Source: a bacterium
Lineage (GTDB): Bacteria; Eremiobacterota; Eremiobacteria; Baltobacterales; Baltobacteraceae
Reading direction: 5' to 3'
NCBI GenBank assembly: GCA_021784715.1
Contig: JAJYHP010000029.1
Coordinates: forward strand, 1 to 37,355
DNA length: 37,355 bases
The notes under the pieces were generated by a model. It saw only the letters and a list, made by a program, of their open reading frames with translations. It did no database searches and was not told where the DNA came from. Both the position numbers and the translations under genes were made by a program. How positions within the stretch are numbered: the stretch's first letter is position 1; every line of letters begins with the position of its first letter. Of this stretch, positions 23,969-33,000 are shown piece by piece.

Positions 23969-24475
23969 CTACTCCTTCGACGGAGCGTGCGCGCGAACGC
24001 GTTCGACGATATCGGTTGTACTCGAGCCTTCGCGGTGCGGGGCGAGGCGAACTTCGCCGCCGTAGGCGGTGACGATACGCGCTTCAGGGAGCTCATCGAT
24101 GCGATATTGGGCGCTCTTCACGTGAATATCGGGGCGAAGCTGGTCGAGCAACGCCTCCGGCGTCCGCTCCGCGAATCCGATCACGACGTCGACGCTGCGC
24201 AGCGCACAGAGCAGGCGTGCGCGTTCGTCGAACGTGACGAAGGGACGCGGGGCGCCTTTCAGGTCGCGCACGGATGCATCATTGTTCAGGCCGACGATGA
24301 GCGCATCGCCTTGCGCGCGCGCCCATGCTAGATATTCGACGTGCCCTACGTGGAGAATATCGAAGCAGCCGTTGGTGAAAACGATGCGCTTATTTCGCGC
24401 TCCGAGCATGCGACGAAACGCGAGTGCATCGTGCATTTCGAGTACGCGCCCGAACAAAAAATCATCCGTCGGCAT
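23969..24475 (-). CDS. D-glycero-beta-D-manno-heptose 1-phosphate adenylyltransferase (HldE C-terminal/RfaE2 type)
   Basis: Start ATG 24475 gives 168 residues; the frame upstream is overlap with the kinase gene. The cytidylyltransferase-fold motif RIVFTNGCFDILHVGHVEYL, LIVGLNNDASVRDLKG, RPFVTFDERARLLCALRSVD and KSAQY...LPEA are those of the nucleotidyltransferase half of HldE. It would form ADP-heptose from heptose-1-phosphate. In many bacteria it is fused to the kinase; here it is a separate gene overlapping the kinase by 14 bases. The first 25 residues extend beyond the core, so Met14 is an alternative start. Confidence 0.9.
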   Translation of the reverse strand: MPTDDFLFGRVLEMHDALAFRRMLGARNKRIVFTNGCFDILHVGHVEYLAWARAQGDALIVGLNNDASVRDLKGAPRPFVTFDERARLLCALRSVDVVIGFAERTPEALLDQLRPDIHVKSAQYRIDELPEARIVTAYGGEVRLAPHREGSSTTDIVERVRAHAPSKE

Positions 24476-25445
24476 GTTCGAGTAACTCCAATATCTCTTG
24501 CGCGCTCGCCGTGGCCGTGCCGAGCTTCTCAACGACCGCTCCGGCGGCATAGTTCGCGAGCTGCATGGCTCGATCGATTGAGGCGCCGACGGCGAGTGCC
24601 AGCGCGAGGACGGAGACGACGGTGTCGCCTGCACCGCTGACATCGAATACCGTTCGTGCAACCGATGGAATCGTCAGGCGCTCGCCGTCGCGGCCGAAGA
24701 GCGACATCCCGTGCTCGCCGCGCGTTACGACGACATATCGGCAACCGAAGCGTTCGAGCAACACTTTCCCGGCTCGCTCCAGCGACACTTCATCGCGAAT
24801 CGCGATACCCGAGGCCGCAACCGCTTCGCTGAGGTTCGGCGCAACGCAGGTCACTCCGGAGAACAGGGCTGCGTGCTGAGGCTTCGGATCCCCGAGGACG
24901 AGCGGGCAGAGGTTCGCCGCTTGAACGATTTCGCGCGAAAGCAAGCCCTTCGCATAGTCGCTGACGATGACCGCATCCGCCCGCTTTGCAGCGTCGGCGA
25001 CGACGGCGGCAATGCGCTCGGCATCGGCGGGATGCAGCGGCTCGACGGATTCCCAATCAGCCCGCACGACTTGCTGGTGCTGGGCAACGACGCGCGTTTT
25101 CCTAGTTGTGGGGCGATCGTCAACCGAAAGAACTCCGTCGGCATCGATGTTTTGTGCTCGGAGCATCGCGCGAACCTCGTTGCCGAACGGGTCGCTCCCG
25201 ACGACGCCGATACACGCGACCTCCGCTCCGAGGACGCAGAGATTGTGCGCTACGTTTCCCGCGCCGCCGAGCGTGAACGAATGATTGTTGACGGCGACGA
25301 CCGGAACCGGCGCTTCCGGAGAGATCCGTTCAACGCGTCCCCAAATCCACTCGTCGAGCATAAGATCGCCGACGACGAGAATGCGTTTCCCCGCCATTTT
25401 TTCAAACAACAAGCGCGCGTCGGGAACCGCGAGTGCGGTACTCAC
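24462..25445 (-). CDS. D-glycero-beta-D-manno-heptose-7-phosphate kinase (HldE N-terminal/RfaE1 type)
   Basis: A GTG start at 25445 overlaps the gmhA stop as GTGA and gives 327 residues. It is a PfkB-family (ribokinase) kinase: ILVVGDLMLDEWIWGRVERISPEAPVPVV at the start, GGAGNVAHNLCVLGAEVACIGVVGSDPFG in the middle, and FDVSGAGDTVVSVLALALAVG with the catalytic Asp of GAGD near the end. It phosphorylates D-glycero-D-manno-heptose 7-phosphate at C1. The split from its nucleotidyltransferase partner and their order after gmhA match heptose biosynthesis operons. The gmhB phosphatase and hldD epimerase are not in the window. Confidence 0.92.
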   Translation of the reverse strand: MSTALAVPDARLLFEKMAGKRILVVGDLMLDEWIWGRVERISPEAPVPVVAVNNHSFTLGGAGNVAHNLCVLGAEVACIGVVGSDPFGNEVRAMLRAQNIDADGVLSVDDRPTTRKTRVVAQHQQVVRADWESVEPLHPADAERIAAVVADAAKRADAVIVSDYAKGLLSREIVQAANLCPLVLGDPKPQHAALFSGVTCVAPNLSEAVAASGIAIRDEVSLERAGKVLLERFGCRYVVVTRGEHGMSLFGRDGERLTIPSVARTVFDVSGAGDTVVSVLALALAVGASIDRAMQLANYAAGAVVEKLGTATASAQEILELLEHADG

Positions 25446-26041
25446 GGGCGATCTCCGAACATCATGCGCTGCTCCACGAGATCGCAAAGAATATGTGCCA
25501 TCACTTGGTGCACCTCTTGCACGAGCGCGGCATATCCGTCGGGGCCGACAAGCGAAAGGTCGGCGACTCGTGCACTTTCGCCACCGCCGTTGCCGGTGAA
25601 GGCGACCGCAACGGCACCGTTGCGCTTCGCCGCCTCTAACGCAAGCACGATATTTCGCGAGCTGCCGCTGGTCGTCATGCCGATGACGACGTCACCCGGA
25701 CGAGCGAACGCCTCGACTTGGCGCGAGAACACGACATCGTACCCATAGTCGTTGCCGATACAGGTAAGCGTCGACGAATTCACCGAGAGCGCTTCACTAT
25801 AATATCCGGGGCGTTCGCGCAAAAAGCGCCCGGAGAGTTCGGCCGCCATATGCTGAGCCTCGGCGGCGCTTCCCCCGTTACCGCACCACAATATTTTGTT
25901 CCCTGCCCGAAGTGCGGCGACCATCGCATCGGCGATCGCTTCGACTTGCGCGCGGTAATGCGGGGAATCGAGAAGCCCTTGCCGTTCGGCTATCAATTCT
26001 GAGAAATCGCGTCGGCCGTGCGATGCGGGCAAGTCACTCAC
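25442..26041 (-). CDS. gmhA: Sedoheptulose-7-phosphate isomerase (GmhA)
   Basis: I choose GTG 26041, which overlaps the accB stop as GTGA, giving 199 residues; ATG 26053 in the same frame would add four. The SIS-domain enzyme converts sedoheptulose-7-phosphate to D-glycero-D-manno-heptose-7-phosphate, the entry to LPS heptose. ILWCGNGGSAAEAQHMAAELSGRF, VIGMTTSGSSRNIVLALEAAKRNG, and the zinc/active-site region EVHQVMAHILCDLVEQ are canonical. It leads directly into the kinase and nucleotidyltransferase genes. Confidence 0.94.
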   Translation of the reverse strand: MSDLPASHGRRDFSELIAERQGLLDSPHYRAQVEAIADAMVAALRAGNKILWCGNGGSAAEAQHMAAELSGRFLRERPGYYSEALSVNSSTLTCIGNDYGYDVVFSRQVEAFARPGDVVIGMTTSGSSRNIVLALEAAKRNGAVAVAFTGNGGGESARVADLSLVGPDGYAALVQEVHQVMAHILCDLVEQRMMFGDRP

Positions 26042-26481
26042 GGCTCGATCCAAAAGAGATCCTCGCCTTGCGAAACCAACTCGCCGTTTTGCGGGATAAT
26101 GCGAACAACCGTTCCCGCAAACTCACTTTGAATTTCGTTAAAAAGCTTCATCGCCTCGAGGATACAGAGAACGTCGCCCTGCTCTACGCGTTGTCCCTCG
26201 TTGACGAACGCAGCGGAATCCGGGGACGAAGAACGATAGAAGACTCCCGTAAGCGGCGCGCTCACCCGTTTGACGTTTTTGGGCGGGCCGGCGACCGGCG
26301 CGGGAGCTGAGCCTTCGAGCACCGGTGCGGGAACGTGGCCGATCTGCGTTACTACCGGTGCGGCCGCTTCGCGACGAACGAGTTCATAGAGCGTTTCGCC
26401 GACGCGAACCTTCATGCGGTCGAGATCGTGCTGCTCCATGACCGCAATAAGTCGTTCGATCGCTTCAAAATCTTGTTCCAT
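26038..26481 (-). CDS. accB: Biotin carboxyl carrier protein of acetyl-CoA carboxylase
   Basis: A 147-residue protein with an N-terminal helix-rich AccB segment (IERLIAVMEQHDLDRMKVR), a proline/alanine linker, and a C-terminal biotinyl domain. The biotin lysine is Lys112 in LEAMKLFNEI, and the thumb-like sequence GTFYRSSSPD is modified to GVFYRSSSPD, as in AccB. It carries carboxybiotin between biotin carboxylase and carboxyltransferase in fatty-acid synthesis. Its start overlaps the hisS stop by one base (TAATG). No accC follows, which is unusual since accB and accC are generally paired. Confidence 0.95.
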   Translation of the reverse strand: MEQDFEAIERLIAVMEQHDLDRMKVRVGETLYELVRREAAAPVVTQIGHVPAPVLEGSAPAPVAGPPKNVKRVSAPLTGVFYRSSSPDSAAFVNEGQRVEQGDVLCILEAMKLFNEIQSEFAGTVVRIIPQNGELVSQGEDLFWIEP

Positions 26482-27752
26482 TACACTCCCATTCGTTGCA
26501 GAGCGGCTGCAATTTCTTCAATATCGTCTATGGCGATCCGGGTTTCGCTGCGCTCGACGAGATCGCGCACCACGAGCTCTCCCTTTTCCAGTTCGTCGCT
26601 CCCGAGGATGAGCCCCGCGCGCGCGCCGTTTCGTTCGGCGAGCTTGAACTGTGCGGGGATTTTACGGTCGGCGAAATCCATGAAGACGGCGATTCCGCGC
26701 TCGCGCAGACGCTGTGCGAGCAGCAGCAGCCGCGCGCGCGCCTGCACCCCAAGCGCGATCGCTTGGACGCCGCGACGCGCCGTATCGGGCATCGAACCGG
26801 CCGCGGAGAGGATCATCTCGAATCGTTCGATGCCCATCGCAAAACCCACCGCCGGCACATCGGGGCCACCGAGCGAGGCAACGAGATTGTCGTAGCGCCC
26901 GCCGCCGCAGACGGTGCTTTGCGCGCCCAACGAATTCGAAACGATCTCAAAGACCGTGCGCGTGTAGTAGTCCAGACCGCGGACGATTTGCGGATTCACA
27001 TCATACGGAATTTCAAGCGCGTCGAGTAACGCTCGCACCGTGCCGAAGTGTTCTTTGCAGGGGCCGCACAGGTGATCGAGCATGCGCGGCGCGTTCTTCA
27101 CCGCCTCGCCGTCGCGCGGATCTTTACTGTCGAGAACGCGTAGCGGGTTACGTTCCAATCGACGTTGTGAATCTTCGGAGAGCGTCGATGCAAGCGGACG
27201 CAAAAACGCCAGAAGCGCCTCACGATAGCGTTCGCGGCAGGCAGCATCCCCGATGCTGTTGAGTTGCAATCGCGCATCGGCAATTCCATGCGAACGCACG
27301 AGTTGCCATGCCAACGAAATGACTTCGACGTCGGCTTCAGGCTCGGCATAACCGTAACATTCCACACCGAATTGATGCGGCTGTCGATAGCGTCCCTTCT
27401 GCGGTCGTTCGTAACGAAAAATCGGGCCGACGTAAAAGAAACGTTGCGGGCCTGCGGTAAAGAGTTTGTGTTCGAGCGCTGCGCGCACCACCGGCGCCGT
27501 AAACTCGGGACGTAACGTCATACGACGTTCGCCCTTATCGACGAAGGTGTACATCTCTTTTTCGACGATATCGGTGCCTTCGCCGACACCGCGTTCGAAG
27601 AGTTCGGTGGCTTCAAAGATCGGCGTGCGAATTTCGCTGTAGCCGAAGCTCGTTGCGACATCACGCATCCGCGCTTCGAGATTCGCACGGAGCGTTGAGG
27701 CCGGCGGCAACAGGTCGTAGGTGCCGCGGGGAGCGAGGATCGGGCTGGGCAT
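26481..27752 (-). CDS. hisS: Histidyl-tRNA synthetase
   Basis: A 423-residue class II synthetase starting PRGTYDLLPP, the family's standard opening. Motif 1/2 regions TPIFEATELFERGVGEGTDIVEKEMYTF and FRYERPQKGRYRQPHQFGVE are present. The histidine-specific motif VRGLDYYTRTVFEIV and the VCGGGRYD stretch follow, and the C-terminal anticodon-binding domain ends ELVVRDLVERSETRI. It is the first gene of the long minus-strand run leading through accB into heptose genes. Some 270 bases upstream lie a glyoxalase gene and a palindromic repeat. Confidence 0.97.
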   Translation of the reverse strand: MPSPILAPRGTYDLLPPASTLRANLEARMRDVATSFGYSEIRTPIFEATELFERGVGEGTDIVEKEMYTFVDKGERRMTLRPEFTAPVVRAALEHKLFTAGPQRFFYVGPIFRYERPQKGRYRQPHQFGVECYGYAEPEADVEVISLAWQLVRSHGIADARLQLNSIGDAACRERYREALLAFLRPLASTLSEDSQRRLERNPLRVLDSKDPRDGEAVKNAPRMLDHLCGPCKEHFGTVRALLDALEIPYDVNPQIVRGLDYYTRTVFEIVSNSLGAQSTVCGGGRYDNLVASLGGPDVPAVGFAMGIERFEMILSAAGSMPDTARRGVQAIALGVQARARLLLLAQRLRERGIAVFMDFADRKIPAQFKLAERNGARAGLILGSDELEKGELVVRDLVERSETRIAIDDIEEIAAALQRMGV

Positions 27753-27810
27753 CGGGAGGGCGGTTTCGCAACGCTCCGCTCCGATTCATGCCTGAGCGCT
27801 CGTCGGCGCG

Positions 27811-28212
27811 CTACCCGAGCGTTTTGGCGCGCCTGGGCTCAAGGAGCTCGATGGGAATCCCGTTCGGGTCTGCGATAAAAGCAATCGCTCGCGTTCCACC
27901 GGGCGACTTGTAGACATCTTTGAGTACCGTGACGCCGCGCTCGCGGAGGCTCGCAACGTACGGGGCGAGTTCGCCTTCAACTTCCAGCGCGAGGTGTTCG
28001 TACCGATTGCCGAGTTCATACGGCGGATGCTCTTCGAGATCGAAGACCAGCTCGATATAGGCGTTCCAATCATTCCCGACAAACGCCATATCGGCGTTCC
28101 CCGGATAATGGAACGGCCCGTCGAGCAGCTTCAACCCGAGTTTCTCGGTGTAGAAAGCGATCGATTCGTTCATATCGTTGACGAAAATCGAGGTGTGTAG
28201 GAAGCGTGGCAT
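27811..28212 (-). CDS. gloA: Lactoylglutathione lyase-like VOC protein (glyoxalase I)
   Basis: Starting at ATG 28212, with GGAAGGGA upstream, the protein has 133 residues. The frame to 28275 is not supported. The VOC fold shows all four metal ligands of glyoxalase I: His6 (LHTSIFV), Glu54 (YIELVF), His73 (YEHLALEV) and Glu122 (IPIELLE), plus the NRYEHLALEV and DPNGIPIEL signatures. It would isomerise the hemithioacetal of methylglyoxal and a thiol. Glutathione need not be the thiol in this organism. It is monocistronic or followed by hisS, 58 bases away on the same strand. Confidence 0.87.
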   Translation of the reverse strand: MPRFLHTSIFVNDMNESIAFYTEKLGLKLLDGPFHYPGNADMAFVGNDWNAYIELVFDLEEHPPYELGNRYEHLALEVEGELAPYVASLRERGVTVLKDVYKSPGGTRAIAFIADPNGIPIELLEPRRAKTLG

Positions 28213-28362
28213 CGATATCCCTTCCGCATCGCTCGCTCGGCATGTTTTTTTGGGAAAGGCCCCGTACGTTCTCACTGTGGAGAGTTCCTCGGCTCAACGC
28301 GACCTCTACATCGGTCTAACCGACCGAAATTGGTTTGAGTTTCTCTCCCGCCGCCCGAGCCC

Positions 28363-28460
28363 TGTCACGCCGAGTAGGCGCGGTACGCGCCGTATCGAGG
28401 CGCAGCAAGCGTAACGTGCGCCCCTCGATACGGTGGCTACGCCACCTACTCGGGGTGACA
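28363..28460. repeat. Palindromic intergenic repeat, copy B
   Basis: This 98-base element has 15-base near-perfect inverted ends: TGTCACGCCGAGTAG (28363-28377) and CTACTCGGGGTGACA (28446-28460), 14 of 15 complementary. An inner inverted pair is CGTATCGAGG (28391-28400) and CCTCGATACG (28423-28432). Ends and core match copy A at 6768. It sits in the 273-base gap between purH and the glyoxalase gene; the rest of that gap (28213-28362) shows only a T-run (28245-28251) and small hairpins, with no gene. It may act as a bidirectional terminator or be a non-autonomous mobile repeat. Confidence 0.85.
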
Positions 28461-28485
28461 CAAAAACACGCGTTGAGCGTTCCCT

Positions 28486-30060
28486 CTAGTGCAAGAAGTA
28501 ACGATAGCTGGAAAACACGAGCGCGATACCGGCGCGATCCGCCGCAGCGATGACCTCGGCGTCGCGAACGCTGCCGCCCGGCGCGATAACCGCCGTGACG
28601 CCGGCGGCGATCGCCGCTTCGAGCCCATCGGCGAACGGGAAAAAACCATCGCTCGCGCACGAGCCGCCCACCGCAAGCTCCCCCGCGCGATGCGCTGCAA
28701 TTTGCACCGCACTGACCCGGTTGGTCTGTCCCGCGCAGATGCCGCGCGTCGTGCCGCCTTTAACGATGACGATGCCGTTGCTCTTCACGTGGCGCACGAT
28801 ATCCCAGGCGAAAGCGAGGTCGTGCCACTCTCGGTCGTCGGGCGCGCGCTTACTCACGACCTTCCAGCGCTCCGGTTCGGCGGTGGGATCGTTCTCTTCG
28901 GCGAGGACGCCGCCGAGCGCCGAGCGCACGCGCAGCTCCGCGGCGAGTTCGTCGGGAAGCGTCGGCGCAAAACACATGATGCGGAGGTTTTTCTTCTTCC
29001 GTAAAATTTCGAGCGCTTCATCGTCGTATTCGGGAGCGGCGACGATCTCGAGAAAGACTTCAGCAAGCGCACGCGCCGCCACGGCATCGAGCCGCGCATC
29101 GGTCGCGACGATTCCGCCGAATGCCGAGACCGGGTCGGCGGCGATCGCATCGCGCACCGCTTTCCCAACGGTCGAGCGCTGCGCGACACCGCACGGAACG
29201 GTATGCTTCACGACGGCGGCGCGCACGAATCGTTCGCGTTCGCTCCCATATTCGGCACCGAGCGCCGCTCGCGAGAGCAGCCGTAAGGTCGCATCCAAAT
29301 CGAGCAAATTATTATACGAGAGCGCTTTCCCGTGCAATTGCTCGGGCAAGCGATCTTCGCGCTCGAGATAAAACGCCGCGCGTTCTTGCGGATTGGTTCC
29401 GTAGCGCAAACGTTGCGTGAGCGGCAGCGCAAGCGTGAGCGCGCCGGGAAGATCGGAGGGCAGCAATTCACCCTTCGTCGCGAGATAGTGCGAGATCGCG
29501 ATATCGTATGAAGCCGTGCGTTCGAACGCCGCGACGGCAAGCCGTCGCCGTAGCCCGTTTGGAACCTCTCCGCCTTCGAGCGCTGCGAGATAGTTCGGGT
29601 ACTGCGACGGGTCGGTGAGTACCGCGACATGCGCCGCATTCTTTGCCGCGGCACGCAAGAGCGCAACGCCGCCGATATCGATTTGTTCGATCGCTTCTTC
29701 CAGCGTCGTGCCTTCGCGCGCAACGGTCGCCTCGAATGGATAGAGATTCACCACCACGGCAACGATGCTCGGCATCGCATACTGCTCGATCTGCGCGAGA
29801 TGATCTTCGGCCGTACGATCGTAGAGAATCGCGCCGAAGACCTTCGGATGCAATGTTTTTACACGTCCGCCGAAAAGCGCGGGAAAGCCGGTTAGCGCTT
29901 CGACATCCTGTGCCGGAATGCCGTGGTCGACGAGATAGCTCCGCGTTCCCCCGGTTGCATAGATCGTTACGCCGCGCGCGTGCAGCGCAAGCGCGACCTG
30001 CTCGACACCGCGTTTATCGGAGACGGAGAAAAGTGCGGCTTCGCGCGAACGTTCAGGCAA
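28486..30060 (-). CDS. purH: Bifunctional AICAR formyltransferase/IMP cyclohydrolase
   Basis: A 524-residue enzyme of normal length catalysing the last two steps of IMP synthesis. The N-terminal IMP cyclohydrolase domain begins ALFSVSDKRGVEQVALAL with YATGGTRSYLVDHG, GRVKTLHPKVFGAIL and VVVNLYPFEATV. The C-terminal transformylase domain includes VVKHTVPCGVA, AFGGIVATDARLD, and a catalytic end region FPFADGLEAAIAAGVTAVIAPGGSVRDAEVI. The usual KHANPCG reads KHTVPCG; human-type enzymes also vary here, so activity is not in doubt. The start overlaps the smc stop by 8 bases. Confidence 0.97.
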   Translation of the reverse strand: MPERSREAALFSVSDKRGVEQVALALHARGVTIYATGGTRSYLVDHGIPAQDVEALTGFPALFGGRVKTLHPKVFGAILYDRTAEDHLAQIEQYAMPSIVAVVVNLYPFEATVAREGTTLEEAIEQIDIGGVALLRAAAKNAAHVAVLTDPSQYPNYLAALEGGEVPNGLRRRLAVAAFERTASYDIAISHYLATKGELLPSDLPGALTLALPLTQRLRYGTNPQERAAFYLEREDRLPEQLHGKALSYNNLLDLDATLRLLSRAALGAEYGSERERFVRAAVVKHTVPCGVAQRSTVGKAVRDAIAADPVSAFGGIVATDARLDAVAARALAEVFLEIVAAPEYDDEALEILRKKKNLRIMCFAPTLPDELAAELRVRSALGGVLAEENDPTAEPERWKVVSKRAPDDREWHDLAFAWDIVRHVKSNGIVIVKGGTTRGICAGQTNRVSAVQIAAHRAGELAVGGSCASDGFFPFADGLEAAIAAGVTAVIAPGGSVRDAEVIAAADRAGIALVFSSYRYFLH

Positions 30061-33000
30061 GTGCGAGCTCCGGATCCGGCGTGAGCTCGGCGGAGATGAT
30101 CGAGCTCACGCCCGGCTCCGCCATTGAAACGCCGTAGAGACGATCGGCGATCTCCATGGTTTTGCGATTGTGGGTGACGACGATCATCTGCGAATCGCCC
30201 TGAAGATCGCGCACCATCTGCGAAAGACGTTCGACGTTGGCATCGTCGAGAGCGGCATCGATTTCATCGAGCAGATAGAACGGCGACGGCTTCACTTTGA
30301 TGAGCGCGAAGATCAGCGCGGCTGCCACCATCGCGCGTTCTCCACCGGAGAGCGCGGCGAGCGGCATCGCTTTTTTGCCGGGTGGTTGTGCGGAAATTTC
30401 GATACCGGTCTCCGAGATATTCTCAGGGTTCGTTTGCCACATCTTTGCTTGTCCGCCCGGAAAGAGGCGATCGAAACTCTCGGTAAAGGCCTCGGCGACT
30501 TTTTCGAACGTTTCATTGAAACGAACTTGTGTCTGTTTTTCGATCTCGCGAATCGACTCGAGGAGCGTTTCGCGCGCCTTCATCACGTCCTCAAGCTGCT
30601 GTCGGAGCTCTCGATCGCGAGATGCGAGTTCCTCGCTCTCCGCTTCGGCATTGAGATTGACGTTCGCGCTTAAGCGCGCCAACTCGTCGCGGAAGCGCGG
30701 CAACTCCTCAACGACTTCGTCTCCCTGCTCTGCGTAGCGCGCGGCGACATCGGCGCATTCCTCATCGCCGGCGGGATTCTGGGCGAACTGCGCCACCAGC
30801 ATTCCCAGCTCTGCATCGATCTCGGCGAGGCGCGTCCGCACGCGCTCGCCTTCGTGCGATGCTTCGCGCTCCTCGAACTCCGCTTGCTTGAGTTCGCCCT
30901 CAAGCTGTGCCTGACGCGCGGCGAGTTGCTCGCGTTCGCGCCGTGCGGTTTCCAGGCGGGTGTCAATCTCGGTGACGCCGCCGCGCAAGCCTTCGGCATG
31001 GGCATGCAGGCGCCGCGTTTCGTCGGCGAGCGTGGCAATCTCGGCGAGCATGCGCTCCCGTGCATCGCGTGCGCGCTCCTGATTTTGGTCGAGCATTCCC
31101 AACCGCGCAGCCGCTGCGTCCCGTTCGGCATGCAACGCGGCATTTCGTTCGCGTAAAGCGGCCGCAATCTGCGTCGCTTCGCGTTGCTGCTCTTCGGAAC
31201 GCGCGATGCCCGCGCGAGCCTGCGCAAGCTCCGCTTCGAGCCGTTCGCGCTCTTCGTCGCCGCTGGCTTGCGAAGTCGTTTCGTCGCCGAGAGCGACTGC
31301 GCGTTGGCGCGCGACCGCGAGGGTACCGCGCCGCTCCTCGATATGCGCGCGCACCGTGCCCACCTCGGCATTCGTTCGCTCGAGCGTAGCCCCGAGCGCA
31401 GCGAGCTCCCCGCGCAACTCCGTTACGTGAACGTCGCAGGCGTTGGAGGCCTCGCGCGATTCGTCGAGCCTGCGCGCGGCGCTATTGATCCGCTCCGCGC
31501 AAGCACTCGCCTCGGCTTCGAGCCGTCGCAGGGTCGCATGCATTGCATCGAGCTGCCCGCGAAGGGTTTGCGCCGCAACGCGCCGCGAAAGCAGCGAACG
31601 CTCGCGTTGGAAGCGGCCGCCGGTAATCGCCCCACCGCCGGTAATCTGCTCGCCGCTCAGCGTCACGATCGTCTCGCGCATCTTGCGTTCGCGTACTAAG
31701 TGGATACCGGTCTGAAGCGTGTCGACGACCAGCACGTTGCCGACGAGAAAGCGAACGACGCCTTCATAGCGCGCGTCGGTCCGCACGAGGCGATGTGCGT
31801 AATCGATCACGCCGGGAATCGAACTCAATTCCGAAGTCATCGTGCGGGCGTCGCGGGCCGAGAGCGTATCGAGCGGCAAGAAGGTCGCTCGCCCGGCTTC
31901 GCGTGCGTTGAGAAAATCGATGCCGCGCTCGGCATCTTCGGAGCTCGTGGTCACGATGTTCGAAAGCCGCGCGCCGAACGCGATATCCATCGCGCGCGCG
32001 TATTTTTCGTCGGTGGTGATGAGATTGCTGACGATGCCTTCGATGCCGCCGAGTTCTCCGCGTTGCTTCGCTTCCATCACCGCGCGCGTTCCGGGCACAT
32101 GCCCTTCCAGCGAATTTTCAAGCTCTTCAATAGTATGCAGGCGCGATTCGGCAGCCTTCACCTCACCGGCATGCTCGCGCAGCGATGCCGTGGCCGCGGC
32201 TGCTGCGCTCTGTGCCTGTGCGTGGTTCGCTTGCGCGCTCTCTACTGCGGCGCGGGCATCGCGTTGTTGCTCTTCGGCGTGGGCGAGCGCGCTTTCGTGT
32301 TGTGCGTAGCGATGCGTACTCTCGTCGACTGAATGCTCGAGCCCGCCGAGACGTGTCGCATCCTCGGCGATCTCACCTTCGAGCCGCGCGATCTCGCCGC
32401 GCAGGCTCTCGCCCTGCGCTCGACGTTCGGCGCGCGCAGTCGCTTCGCGTGCGGCGTCGGCCTCGACCTCGCGCAAGCGCGTGAAGATCGCGTCGAGTTG
32501 CGCGCGCGCCTGTGCGAGCGATGCTTGTGCGGCAAGCTCGCGTTCGCGAGCGGCTTCGAGTTCGGTAACGAGCGGTCCGATCTCGGCTTCAAGCCGCGCG
32601 ATGGTCGCTCCGAGCTCCTCCCGCTCGTGGGCGACGCGCTCGACATCGGCCGAGGTCTGCGTATCCTGCGCTTCGAGCGCCTCGCGGCGCGCGAGTGCTG
32701 CGGCATAGTCTGCTTCGACGCGTGCGAGTTCGCTTCTGCGTTCCTGTGCGTTCGCTCGCAAATCTTCCAGCGCGAGATCGGCCTGGTAGAGCCTATTGCG
32801 CACCTCCGAGAACAGCCCGCCGAGGCTCGCTGCGCTTGCAGCGGCGTTGCCGCGGCGCTCTTCGATGCGCGCGCTGTCCTCGGCAAGATGCGCTCGTTCT
32901 GCGCGGCGCGATGCGCTCGCGCGAAGATACGAAAGAATCTCCAGGTCGCGCACCCGCGCCTGCACTTTGCGGTAGCGCTTCGCGCGCCGCACTTGCGTTT

